Part shown: piece by piece, positions 31,364-38,694 of the stretch
Layout of the letters: every line of letters begins with the position of its first letter
Position numbering within the stretch: position 1 is the stretch's first letter
From: Alysiella sp.
Lineage (GTDB): Bacteria > Pseudomonadota > Gammaproteobacteria > Burkholderiales > Neisseriaceae
Direction of reading: 5' to 3'
Length of the DNA: 39,967 nucleotides
Assembly: GCF_030525755.1 (NCBI RefSeq)
Contig: NZ_JAUNEC010000012.1
Coordinates: 1 to 39,967, forward strand
Made by a program: the position numbers and the translations under genes
Notes under the pieces: model-generated
Databases searched by the model: none
Seen by the model: the letters and a program-made list of their open reading frames with translations, nothing else
What the model was told of the DNA's origin: nothing

Positions 31364-31963
31364 TTAATCAACCAGTTTAATTTTGCCACTCATCATTGCT
31401 GCATGACCAGGGAAAGTGCAGAAAAATTCAAAATCGCCATCTTTTAATTTGGCAGTATCAAAAGTGATACTGTCTTCTTCGCCACCACCCAACATTTTGG
31501 TGTGAGCCACAACACGTTCATCATTGACTTTCAAATAACCGTTTTCGGCTTTGGCTGTCATACCATCGTTTATCACAGCGGTTTTATCGGCAGTTTTGGC
31601 GATAACCAAATTGTGTCCCATTGCAGCAACAGGTGCTTTACCTGTGTGTTTCAGCGTAATGGTAAATTGTGCACAGCTTGATTTAATTGCAATTTCTTTG
31701 GTATCAAATTGCATATTGTCATTGCTGTTTACCACTACTGCACAATCGCCTGCTGTCGCAGCAACGGGTTCAGATGCAACTTGGTCTTGTGATGCAACAA
31801 CAGGCATAGGTTCAGATGCAATAACAGGTTCAGAAGCAGGCATTGATGCTTCTGCTGCGGGGGCAGGTGCAGATGGCACAGCAGTTTGTGCAGGTTTGCT
31901 TTCACCACCACAAGCTGCCAAAGTTAAAGCTGCTGCGGTAATTAAACCGAGATACAGTTTCAT
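31364..31963 (-). CDS. laz: Lipid-modified azurin (Laz-type copper protein)
   Basis: A blue copper electron carrier held in the outer or cytoplasmic membrane by a lipid. The 199-residue precursor has a lipobox LAAC (Cys18), then a linker of about 55 residues with repeated A-S-E-P units, then an azurin domain. Copper ligands are visible: His in AAMGHNLVIA, then Cys, His and Met in FFCTFPGHAAMMSGK near the C-terminus. In Neisseria the same protein has an H.8-type A-A-E-A-P linker; here the units are A-S-E-P. The start at 31963 is chosen for its AGGAAAGGAAA ribosome site; the longer frame to 32047 has none. Confidence 0.93.
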   Translation of the reverse strand: MKLYLGLITAAALTLAACGGESKPAQTAVPSAPAPAAEASMPASEPVIASEPMPVVASQDQVASEPVAATAGDCAVVVNSNDNMQFDTKEIAIKSSCAQFTITLKHTGKAPVAAMGHNLVIAKTADKTAVINDGMTAKAENGYLKVNDERVVAHTKMLGGGEEDSITFDTAKLKDGDFEFFCTFPGHAAMMSGKIKLVD

Positions 31964-32056
31964 GATTTTCCTTTCCTGATTGATGGAATGTTTACAAAAA
32001 TGGGTATTATGCGCTTGTTTATCATCATGATGTTTGATATTTATCAATGTATTTTC

Positions 32057-32761
32057 TTAAATAACTTGATTTTGACAATGAGACAATAAACTTGCAATCA
32101 TCAAAGCATCATCTGGGCGCGTTAATTTTAAATTGCGACTGTCCCCTTCAACCAAAAGTGGTTGCAAGCCCAATGTTTCTATTGCTGATGCTTCATCAGT
32201 AACGTTATTTTTGTCAGCCACCTGCAAAGCGCGTTGCAATAAGGCTGCCTGAAAAAGTTGTGGCGTTTGTGCTTGCCACAATCCTGTGCGTGATACGGTT
32301 TCGACACAACATCCATCGCTGTTTTGGCGTTTTAAAGTATCCGCCACAGGTAAAGCCAAAAGTGCACCATCGGGATAATCCGCTGCATCAAGTAAACGGT
32401 TTAATGCTGTTTCAGGCAAACAACAGCGTGCGGCATCGTGTACCAAAATACGGTCTTGTTCATTAGCTAAACCACAGTTTAACAAAGCATTTAAACCATT
32501 TGCCACCGTTTCAGCACGACTGGCACCGCCCACGCGATACACTGCCGCGTTTTCAGGCAACCTAATCAATACATCAAAATGGGTGTCTTCGGGCGAAATG
32601 ATGATGGCAATGTATTGAATGCGCGTGCAAGTGGCAAACAAATCCAAAGTATGTTGTAAAACGGTTTTTCCTGCAATTTCAATGTATTGTTTGGGTTTAT
32701 CTGCACCAAATCGGCTACCCACACCTGCAGCAGGTATTAGAACAATATTGCGTTTTTTCAT
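32057..32761 (-). CDS. ispD: 2-C-methyl-D-erythritol 4-phosphate cytidylyltransferase
   Basis: Third step of the non-mevalonate isoprenoid pathway: joins CTP and methylerythritol phosphate. The 234-residue protein has the nucleotide-binding VLIPAAGVGSRFGADKPKQY opening, the VHDAARCCLP block and LPVADTLKRQ. Length fits. In many bacteria ispF follows directly; here it does not, and the gene lies downstream of dnaQ with only 53 bases between. Confidence 0.96.
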   Translation of the reverse strand: MKKRNIVLIPAAGVGSRFGADKPKQYIEIAGKTVLQHTLDLFATCTRIQYIAIIISPEDTHFDVLIRLPENAAVYRVGGASRAETVANGLNALLNCGLANEQDRILVHDAARCCLPETALNRLLDAADYPDGALLALPVADTLKRQNSDGCCVETVSRTGLWQAQTPQLFQAALLQRALQVADKNNVTDEASAIETLGLQPLLVEGDSRNLKLTRPDDALMIASLLSHCQNQVI

Positions 32762-32814
32762 GTATTTAAGTGATTTTTGTCAATCAAATGAAAAGGGAAA
32801 CTACCTGAAAATCA

Positions 32815-33528
32815 TTAAACAATACGGTAAATTGAACCACCGCTTTCCTTATCTAAACCGTCTAAATAGGCTTCATGAGCCACCAATTCATTGGCATCAG
32901 CACGCACTATTTTCAAATATTCTGGTCGCGTGGTAACGGTATTTTGTATGGCAACTTGTTGTTTTTGTGGTTCAGTTTCTTCAACCAAACTGAATTGTCC
33001 ACGTGTCATTGCCAAATACACACCGCCCAATAATTCACAGTCAATCAACGCACCGTGTAACACACGGCGACTTCTGTCCACGCCTAAACGCGTACAAAGT
33101 GCGTCCAAACTGGCTTTTTGTCCTGGATACATTTCACGCGCCATTGACAAAGTGTCGGTAATTTTGCAAACCGTCCCAATTTCAGGCAGCCCCACACGCG
33201 CAAATTCGGCATTCAGAAAGCCTACGTCAAACGGTGCATTATGGATAATCAGTTCCGCACCTTTAAGAAAATCAAAGATTTGCTGCGCTACTTGTGCAAA
33301 AACAGGCTTATCTTCTAATTGTGCCAAAGTAATACCATGCACGGCTATGGCTTCTTCGGGAATGTCGCGTTCAGGATGCACATATAGATGCAAATTGTTG
33401 TCGGTAAATTGACGATTGACCATTTCCAAGCCCGCAAATTCAATCAAACGGTCGGGATTTTCCGCTGCAAAAGCGTGTAAACCTGTGGTTTCAGTATCCA
33501 AAATGATTTGGCGTTGAGTCTCACTCAT
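32815..33528 (-). CDS. dnaQ: DNA polymerase III epsilon subunit (proofreading exonuclease)
   Basis: The 3'-5' exonuclease that proofreads for the replicative polymerase. The 237-residue protein has the three exonuclease motifs: IILDTETTGL (Asp10 and Glu12), LIIHNAPFDVGFLNAEF, and RRVLHGALIDCELLGGVYL. The C-terminal part that binds the alpha subunit is less conserved. The start at 33528 is preferred over 33537 because AGG stands nine bases before it. The 310 bases upstream hold DnaA boxes and the lpxC terminator. Confidence 0.95.
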   Translation of the reverse strand: MSETQRQIILDTETTGLHAFAAENPDRLIEFAGLEMVNRQFTDNNLHLYVHPERDIPEEAIAVHGITLAQLEDKPVFAQVAQQIFDFLKGAELIIHNAPFDVGFLNAEFARVGLPEIGTVCKITDTLSMAREMYPGQKASLDALCTRLGVDRSRRVLHGALIDCELLGGVYLAMTRGQFSLVEETEPQKQQVAIQNTVTTRPEYLKIVRADANELVAHEAYLDGLDKESGGSIYRIV

Positions 33529-33590
33529 GATTTTCATCCTGTTATTATTTCAGACAGCATTGTAACGCAAAGGTTGTCTGAAATAATGAT

Positions 33591-33728
33591 TTATCCCCAT
33601 CTTATTCAAAAACCTTAATTTTATCCACAATGCTTCTTTATTATTTCAAGTTATTTCAATGTGGTTTATCCACAAATTTGTGTTTAAAATAATAGATTGT
33701 TTTTTAAAAAAATTTAAACTTTTCCACA
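33591..33728 (+). promoter_or_regulatory. AT-rich stretch with DnaA boxes between dnaQ and lpxC
   Basis: Perfect DnaA boxes TTATCCACA lie at 33621-33629 and 33666-33674, with one-mismatch versions at 33591-33599 (TTATCCCCA) and 33720-33728 (TTTTCCACA), all in the same direction. The surrounding DNA is very AT-rich, with a TTTTTTAAAAAAATTTAAA tract at about 33700-33718. Two more perfect boxes lie at 34871 and 34989. It could bind DnaA for regulation or replication. Confidence 0.55.
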
Positions 33729-33790
33729 ACATTGATATTCATTCATTTATCAACCTAATCTATATTTATTTTTTTATTTATTTAATGTAA

Positions 33791-33821
33791 AAAACAAAAG
33801 GGTAAATCTACATTTACCCTT
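33791..33821 (-). terminator. Intrinsic terminator of lpxC
   Basis: AAGGGTAAAT (33798-33807) pairs with ATTTACCCTT (33812-33821) around a four-base loop; on the minus strand it is followed by TTGTTTTTT. It lies 26 bases past the lpxC stop. Confidence 0.88.
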
Positions 33822-33846
33822 AATTTCACAAAAAACCATTTGATTT

Positions 33847-34770
33847 TCAGGCTGCCTGTAAAGTTTCTACACCAAAAAATGCATCGGGTAAACTGTGGTT
33901 ATCAGGAAATGTTACCCATTCATAACTGCTGTCATCTGCCAAAATGGTACGTAATAAAGCATTGTTGATGGCATGACCTGACTTGTAACCTTCAAATGCG
34001 CCAATAATTGGGTGCCCCACAATATACAAATCACCAATTGCATCTAAAATTTTGTGGCGCACAAATTCATCGGGATAGCGCAAACCATCGGGGTTTAAGA
34101 CATCGGTTTCATCAATCACAATGGCATTGGTCAAATTGCCGCCCAAACCCAAATTAGCAGCACGCATCATTTCCACTTCTTGCATGAAACCAAATGTACG
34201 TGCTCGGGCAATTTCTTCAATATAGGATTGCCCTGCAAAATCAATTTCAAAAGTGGGTGAGGAACGATTGAAAACAGGGTGGTCAAATTCGATGGTCAAA
34301 CGTGCTTTAAAACCATCGTAAGGCGTGAATTTCACGGATTTATCGCCTTGTTGTAAAGCAACTTCTTTTAAAATCCGTAAAAAACGTTTTTCAGCGTTTT
34401 GTTCCACAATACCTGCATCTTGCAACAAAAAAATAAATGGTAAACTGCTGCCATCCATAATCGGGATTTCGGGTGCATTTAATTCCACCAAAACATTATC
34501 CACACCATAAGCAGCAAAAGCAGACATGATGTGTTCAATCGTGCCAACTCGTACGCCATCTTCGGTTACAACGGTAGAGGACAAACGTGTATCATTGATT
34601 AGATAAGGCGTAAGGAGAATGGTTTCGCCTTGTTTACCTGATAAATCACTGCGACGAAAGGCAATGCCATGATTTTCAGGTGCGGGGTGTAAAGTGAGCA
34701 AAACACGTTCGCCTGAATGCAAACCTACGCCTGTGGCACGCACAGAACGGGTAAGGGTGCGTTGTTTCAT
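33847..34770 (-). CDS. lpxC: UDP-3-O-acyl-N-acetylglucosamine deacetylase
   Basis: The committed, zinc-dependent step of lipid A synthesis in the cytoplasm. The 307-residue protein begins MKQRTLTRSVRATGVGLHSG and has the metal and catalytic residues in VGTIEHIMSAFAAYGVDN (Glu79, His80) and VRHKILDAIGDLYIVGHPII (a His and an Asp ligand). Length matches. The start at 34770 is chosen because AAAAGGAAAC precedes it; the frame to 34878 would read through uptake sequences. It is a single gene. Confidence 0.97.
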   Translation of the reverse strand: MKQRTLTRSVRATGVGLHSGERVLLTLHPAPENHGIAFRRSDLSGKQGETILLTPYLINDTRLSSTVVTEDGVRVGTIEHIMSAFAAYGVDNVLVELNAPEIPIMDGSSLPFIFLLQDAGIVEQNAEKRFLRILKEVALQQGDKSVKFTPYDGFKARLTIEFDHPVFNRSSPTFEIDFAGQSYIEEIARARTFGFMQEVEMMRAANLGLGGNLTNAIVIDETDVLNPDGLRYPDEFVRHKILDAIGDLYIVGHPIIGAFEGYKSGHAINNALLRTILADDSSYEWVTFPDNHSLPDAFFGVETLQAA

Positions 34771-35156
34771 GTTGTTTCCTTTTAAAAATTGGTTTTCAGG
34801 CAGCATGATACAAGATTTTAGGCAGCCTGAAAGCCTGATTATGGTAATAAACACATTTGATAAAGGTGTTTTATCCACAAATAATGTAATTTATGCTTAT
34901 TTTATCCTTTTTTGTATTCAGACTACCTCAAACTTAAACACGGTTTTTCAAGATTTGATTTTTCTTTAATTTTATGAGGTTATAGAATTTATCCACAATA
35001 AATTGATGTTTTCATCTTAAATCTTCCATTTAATGTTTTAATTTTGTTTTTTATTTTATGGTTGTTTTCAGGCAATTTAAAATAAAAGTAGTTTTTTGTA
35101 ATCCCAAAGTTTTGGCATAAAATAACTGTACCATTAACCTCAAATAAGGAAACATC
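34771..35156. promoter_or_regulatory. Divergent region lpxC/gap with two DnaA boxes and a gap promoter
   Basis: Two perfect DnaA boxes TTATCCACA lie at 34871-34879 and 34989-34997, in AT-rich DNA. For gap, a promoter with TTGTAA (35096-35101) and TAAAAT (35118-35123), 16 bases apart, stands 33 bases before the start. Uptake sequences lie near 34796 and 34822. No gene was recognised in this 386-base stretch. Confidence 0.55.
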
Positions 35157-36161
35157 ATGAGCATTAAAGTTGCTATCAATGGTTTTGGACGCATTGGTCG
35201 TTTGGCATTGCGTCAAATTATCAAAACAAAAGACATTGAAGTGGTTGCGGTAAACGATTTAACCCCTGCTGATATGCTGTTGCATTTGTTTCAATACGAC
35301 AGCACACAAGGTCGTTTTCATGGAGAAGTGGCATTAAATGAAAACAGTTTTACGGTAAATGGTAAAGAAATCAAAGTATTTGCTCACGCCAATCCTGAAA
35401 CATTACCTTGGAAAGATTTGGGCGTTGATGTGGTTTTGGAATGTACTGGTTTATTTACCAGCAAAGAAAAAGCTGAAGCCCATATTCGTGCTGGTGCACG
35501 TAAAGTCGTGATTTCTGCGCCTGGTGGCAATGATGTCAAAACGGTGGTTTATAATGTGAACCATGCTGTTTTAGATGGTAGCGAAACCGTGATTTCTGCT
35601 GCATCGTGTACCACCAACTGTTTGGCACCTATGGCAGCAGTATTGCAGCGTGAATTTGGCATTGTACAAGGTTTGATGACCACCATTCATGCTTATACAG
35701 GTGACCAAAACACTTTGGATGCACCACATCGCAAAGGTGATAAACGCCGTGCGCGTGCCGCCGCTGTTAATATTGTGCCAAATAGCACAGGTGCTGCCAA
35801 AGCCATTGGTTTGGTGATTCCTGAATTAAACGGTAAATTAGATGGTGCAGCACAACGTGTTCCTGTTGCTACTGGTTCTCTGACTGAATTGGTGTGTGTA
35901 TTGGCAAAAAATGTGGATAAGGAAACTATTAATGCGGCGATGAAAGCGGCTGCCAATGAATCTTTTGGTTATACAGAAGATGAAATTGTGTCATCAGATG
36001 TCATCGGTATTGAATTTGGTTCTTTATTTGATGCCACCCAAACCCGTGTGCAAAATGTGGGCGATAAACAGTTGGTCAAAACCGTTGCTTGGTACGACAA
36101 TGAAATGTCTTACACTTGTCAGTTGATTCGCACTTTAAAATACGTTGCCCAAAAAATGTGA
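35157..36161 (+). CDS. gap: Glyceraldehyde-3-phosphate dehydrogenase, type I
   Basis: Oxidises glyceraldehyde 3-phosphate to 1,3-bisphosphoglycerate in glycolysis. The 334-residue protein has the Rossmann opening VAINGFGRIGRLALRQ, Asp in VAVNDLTPADM that favours NAD, the catalytic Cys in SAASCTTNCLAP (about residue 153), and the His of the active site in MTTIHAYTGDQ. Length and C-terminal WYDNEMSYTCQLIRTL are normal. AATAAGGAAAC precedes the start. A Correia-like element follows six bases after its stop. Confidence 0.98.
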   Translation: MSIKVAINGFGRIGRLALRQIIKTKDIEVVAVNDLTPADMLLHLFQYDSTQGRFHGEVALNENSFTVNGKEIKVFAHANPETLPWKDLGVDVVLECTGLFTSKEKAEAHIRAGARKVVISAPGGNDVKTVVYNVNHAVLDGSETVISAASCTTNCLAPMAAVLQREFGIVQGLMTTIHAYTGDQNTLDAPHRKGDKRRARAAAVNIVPNSTGAAKAIGLVIPELNGKLDGAAQRVPVATGSLTELVCVLAKNVDKETINAAMKAAANESFGYTEDEIVSSDVIGIEFGSLFDATQTRVQNVGDKQLVKTVAWYDNEMSYTCQLIRTLKYVAQKM

Positions 36162-36167
36162 TGATTT

Positions 36168-36266
36168 ATGGTCGTTTTAAGCTAATACAGATAAGGCAAC
36201 AGCGAGCAGCCGTGTATATCCAATGCATCAGAGTATTGCCGTACGGTTTATATTTGAAATGACTGT
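36168..36266. repeat. Correia-like miniature element
   Basis: Left end ATGGTCGTTTTAAGCTAATA, right end TATATTTGAAATGACTGTAT, imperfect inverted copies. The interior CAGATAAGGCAACAGCGAGC then AGCCGTGTATA and TTGCCGTACGG follows the Correia plan very closely. It lies right after gap. Confidence 0.72.
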
Positions 36267-36281
36267 ATCATTAAAAAATAA

Positions 36282-36305
36282 GCTGCCTGAAACATTTCAG
36301 GCAGC
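36282..36305. terminator. Uptake-sequence hairpin before gpx
   Basis: GCTGCCTGAAA (36282-36292) and TTTCAGGCAGC (36295-36305) pair perfectly with a two-base loop, after the gap gene and its Correia-like element and 22 bases before the gpx start. Confidence 0.55.
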
Positions 36306-36327
36306 CTGAATGAAAGCGGCTCACAGC

Positions 36328-36858
36328 ATGAATATTTATGATTTTACGGTATTGAAAAATGGTATTGAAGTGCCATTGTCGGATTATCGCGACAAAGTTT
36401 TGTTGATTGTGAATACTGCCAGTAAATGCGGTTTAACACCACAATACGAAGCCCTGCAACAACTGCATACCCAATACCACAATTTAGGCTTGGAAATTCT
36501 CGACTTTCCATGTAATCAGTTTCGCGAACAAGCACCTGAAAATAATGAGGAATATGCCAAAGTTTGTCAAATGAAGTTTGGTACACAATTTCCCATTTTT
36601 GACAAAATTGAGGTTAATGGAGTCAATGCCCACCCACTTTATGTTTTCTTAAAACAACAACAGCCAGCAGACCAAGGTGGCACAATATTTCAAGAATTGC
36701 TGTTGCGTTTGGTCGCTTTGGGCGAAAAACGCGAAGGAAATGACATCAAATGGAATTTCACCAAATTTTTGATTAACCGTCATGGTGAAGTCATTGCCCG
36801 TTTTGCACCCAGTACATCGCCTTTGGGAATGGTTGATGTTGTGGCGGCTCTGCTTTAA
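36328..36858 (+). CDS. gpx: Glutathione peroxidase family protein (thiol peroxidase, Cys type)
   Basis: Reduces hydrogen or lipid peroxides using glutathione or thioredoxin. The 176-residue protein has the catalytic Cys in VNTASKCGLTPQYEAL, the Gln of FPCNQFREQAPE and the Trp of IKWNFTKFLINRHGE, which form the classical triad. The family opening is MNIYDFTVLKNGIEVPLSDY, so the start at 36328 is preferred; the in-frame ATG at 36310 lies against an uptake sequence. A Cys replaces selenocysteine, as usual in bacteria. Homologues in Neisseria are often called GpxA. Confidence 0.94.
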   Translation: MNIYDFTVLKNGIEVPLSDYRDKVLLIVNTASKCGLTPQYEALQQLHTQYHNLGLEILDFPCNQFREQAPENNEEYAKVCQMKFGTQFPIFDKIEVNGVNAHPLYVFLKQQQPADQGGTIFQELLLRLVALGEKREGNDIKWNFTKFLINRHGEVIARFAPSTSPLGMVDVVAALL

Positions 36859-36898
36859 CTTCACGTAATTTAACATTTCATCACATGAAATCCGCTAA

Positions 36899-36967
36899 AA
36901 TGCGACAGCGTTTTGAATTTGATATGTAAACACCAGAGTACAATCAAAATCAAACTGCTGTCGCATT
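36899..36967 (+). repeat. Long inverted repeat, possible gpx terminator
   Basis: AATGCGACAGC (36899-36909) faces GCTGTCGCATT (36957-36967); beyond the perfect 11 bases the arms stay alike over about 25 bases with three mismatches. TTGTTTTCTC follows. It may end gpx transcription or be a small mobile palindrome. Confidence 0.6.
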
Positions 36968-37094
36968 GTTTTCTCAGGCAGCCACAAATAAGGCTGTCTG
37001 AAAAAAACATTATGCTAAATTGCATTGTTGTTTCATCCACCAGATAAGCCATCACATTTTGTCTGAAATGTGTTCAGCTAACCCATTTCACATC

Positions 37095-37805
37095 ATGAAA
37101 ATATTGACCTTTTTCCAACACAAATTACTCTGCCTGCTGTTTTCAGGCAGCCTGTTGTTGTCTGTTGCACATGCTGCACCAGAAGAAGAGGACGCTTTAA
37201 ATCAGCTTATCCAACAACAACAGCGCACACATCAGAAAGATACAGACGGTTTAGAAGCATTGATAGACCGCAAAATTCAGGAACATGAATCTTCTTCGGC
37301 TTCTCGTTCTTCATCGCAACATAATCAGTCTAATGCCCCTCCCAATTCTCATGCTGCCCGTCAGTCCACAAATATTGCAAGCAGCAGCAATACGCCGATT
37401 GCCAAAAAAGATGCTGATGAACTCTTATCCAGCGCAATGGGTTTTCTTGGGGTAGCTTACCGTTTTGGTGGCACTTCACCAACAGGTTTTGATTGTAGTG
37501 GCTTTATGCAATACATTTTCCGCAAAACTTTTGCCGTGAATTTACCCCGCACATCAGCCGAACAAGCTCAAATGGGTGTACAGGTTAATCGTGCTGATTT
37601 ACAGCCTGGCGACATGGTGTTTTTCCGTACCTCGGGTAATCGCATTTCCCATGTGGGTATGTATGTGGGCAACAATCGCTTTATCCATGCGCCACGCACA
37701 GGTAAAAATATTGAAATTACCAGCTTATCGCATCAATATTGGAATAGCCGTTATGTTACCGCCCGCCGAGTGAAGCGCCATAATGCACAGCAATTCATTA
37801 AGTAA
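37095..37805 (+). CDS. NlpC/P60 family cell-wall hydrolase, exported
   Basis: A 236-residue protein with a signal peptide ending near VAHAAPEE. Next is a Gln- and Ser-rich low-complexity region (about residues 25-110, with runs such as SSSASRSSSQHNQS), and a C-terminal NlpC/P60 domain from about residue 117. The catalytic Cys is in PTGFDCSGFMQYIF and the His in SHVGMYVGNNRFIHAPRTG, with RVSHVG-type spacing. This resembles the MepS/Spr murein endopeptidases, which cut peptide cross-links to let the wall grow. It is not a lipoprotein as far as the sequence shows. The start at 37095 gives the signal peptide; the frame reaches back to 37020 without one. Confidence 0.9.
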   Translation: MKILTFFQHKLLCLLFSGSLLLSVAHAAPEEEDALNQLIQQQQRTHQKDTDGLEALIDRKIQEHESSSASRSSSQHNQSNAPPNSHAARQSTNIASSSNTPIAKKDADELLSSAMGFLGVAYRFGGTSPTGFDCSGFMQYIFRKTFAVNLPRTSAEQAQMGVQVNRADLQPGDMVFFRTSGNRISHVGMYVGNNRFIHAPRTGKNIEITSLSHQYWNSRYVTARRVKRHNAQQFIK

Positions 37806-37827
37806 TAAATCAATTGAGGACATTAAA

Positions 37828-38046
37828 ATGGCACAACCCCCAATGCCAAAATGGTTAAGCGATGATGGTACACCCGTTTCGTGTACCGAAAAAATCAAAG
37901 TCATGACACAAAATATGGAAGAATTGTTCCAAACCACGCAAGATGCATTTGAAGATGCTTTGCTTATGGGGTGCAGCGAAAGTCAGTTGCGTGCTTATTT
38001 GGTAGAATTGGTTAATGGGGTGGAAAACCCATATGGTCAAAATTAA
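37828..38046 (+). CDS. Small conserved protein of unknown function
   Basis: A 72-residue protein, MAQPPMPKWLSDDGTPVSCT then EKIKVMTQNMEELFQTTQDA and FEDALLMGCSESQLRAYLVE, ending ENPYGQN. It is acidic and helical, with two Cys residues and no signal or membrane helix. Similar small proteins are remembered from other betaproteobacteria, without known function. GAGGA stands at 37816-37820, eight bases before the ATG, which decides this start over 37783. It begins 22 bases after the NlpC/P60 gene and is likely cotranscribed. Confidence 0.75.
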   Translation: MAQPPMPKWLSDDGTPVSCTEKIKVMTQNMEELFQTTQDAFEDALLMGCSESQLRAYLVELVNGVENPYGQN

Positions 38047-38106
38047 TTTAATGGTTATTTGAAATGAAAATCATACAGTCAATTTCCTTATGTATTTAGG
38101 TGTACA

Positions 38107-38210
38107 CAGTAGTTGTAGAAGCGAAAATGTAAAATATAAGGCGTAGCCACAGACAATATAATAAGTAGTACGGTAAGCCAACACCGTAGTGCTTTTTCAA
38201 TTCTGCGATT
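38107..38210. repeat. Correia-like miniature element, second end type
   Basis: Begins AGTAGTTGTAGAAGCGAAAA and ends TGCTTTTTCAATTCTGCGAT; the ends are imperfect inverted copies. The interior has ATAAGGCGTAGCCACAGACA and AAGTAGTACGGTAAGCC, the Correia-like core. Confidence 0.65.
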
Positions 38211-38217
38211 TTATTTT

Positions 38218-38247
38218 AAAAGCCAAGTCATGCGCGACTTGGCTTTT
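38218..38247 (+). terminator. Strong hairpin terminator
   Basis: AAAAGCCAAGTC (38218-38229) and GACTTGGCTTTT (38236-38247) form a perfect 12-base stem with a six-base loop, ending in T. It probably ends the transcript of the NlpC/P60 gene and the small protein gene. Confidence 0.85.
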
Positions 38248-38258
38248 GTATTGGTAAT

Positions 38259-38336
38259 TAGTCGTTTCAAATACAAATTGTACAGCGGTGGGTGTATACG
38301 GCTTGCCGCCTTATCCATATTAATTTGAAATAACCA
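38259..38336. repeat. Short Correia-like element, first end type
   Basis: Left end TTAGTCGTTTCAAATACAAA, right end AATTTGAAATAACCAT; about 78 bases, shorter than the other copies and perhaps internally deleted. The rest of the gap 38337-38448 holds nothing recognised. Confidence 0.65.
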
Positions 38337-38448
38337 TATAATTAGAAAAGAAATTTAAAAATGGCATGTTAAGAGCGGATAACTTACTATTGAATTGGCT
38401 GAATTTAGGGACAGTAACAAAAAACCTGATAATTTTAATATTAAAGAA

Positions 38449-38476
38449 AAGAGCCTAAACAAATGTTTAGGCTCTT
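38449..38476 (-). terminator. Terminator of the tRNA-Lys transcript
   Basis: AAGAGCCTAAAC (38449-38460) pairs with GTTTAGGCTCTT (38465-38476) around a four-base loop; on the minus strand a TTTCTTTAA stretch follows. It lies six bases past the tRNA 3' end. Confidence 0.9.
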
Positions 38477-38482
38477 AAAATT

Positions 38483-38558
38483 TGGTGGGTCGTGAGCGAT
38501 TCGAACGCTCGACCAACGGATTAAAAGTCCGCTGCTCTACCGACTGAGCTAACGACCC
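38483..38558 (-). tRNA. tRNA-Lys (anticodon TTT)
   Basis: A 76-base tRNA with the acceptor stem GGGTCGT / ACGACCC, a D-loop with AGCTCAGTCGGTAGAGC, the anticodon arm GCGGACTTTTAATCCGT with TTT as anticodon, the T-loop GTTCGAATC and an encoded CCA end. It has its own promoter and terminator. Confidence 0.97.
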
Positions 38559-38568
38559 GAAAAACATT

Positions 38569-38597
38569 ATTATAGGTAAATGACCTATTCTCGTCAA
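38569..38597 (-). promoter_or_regulatory. Promoter of tRNA-Lys
   Basis: On the minus strand TTGACG (38592-38597) and a perfect TATAAT (38569-38574) are 17 bases apart, placing the start of RNA a few bases before the tRNA. This is the best promoter in the window. Confidence 0.88.
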
Positions 38598-38694
38598 TAC
38601 TGAATGAGAAAAAAATCTCAAAATAAAGATAATATTTTGTTTTTATTGTATATTAAATATTGAAAATATCTTCAAGCTGCCTAAAACAGCAAAA

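Noticed and set aside
33591..34997. Firm call of a chromosome origin
   Set aside because: DnaA boxes, AT-rich DNA and gene direction are suggestive, but dnaA and dnaN are not here and GC skew cannot be computed for the whole chromosome. Kept only as a finding.
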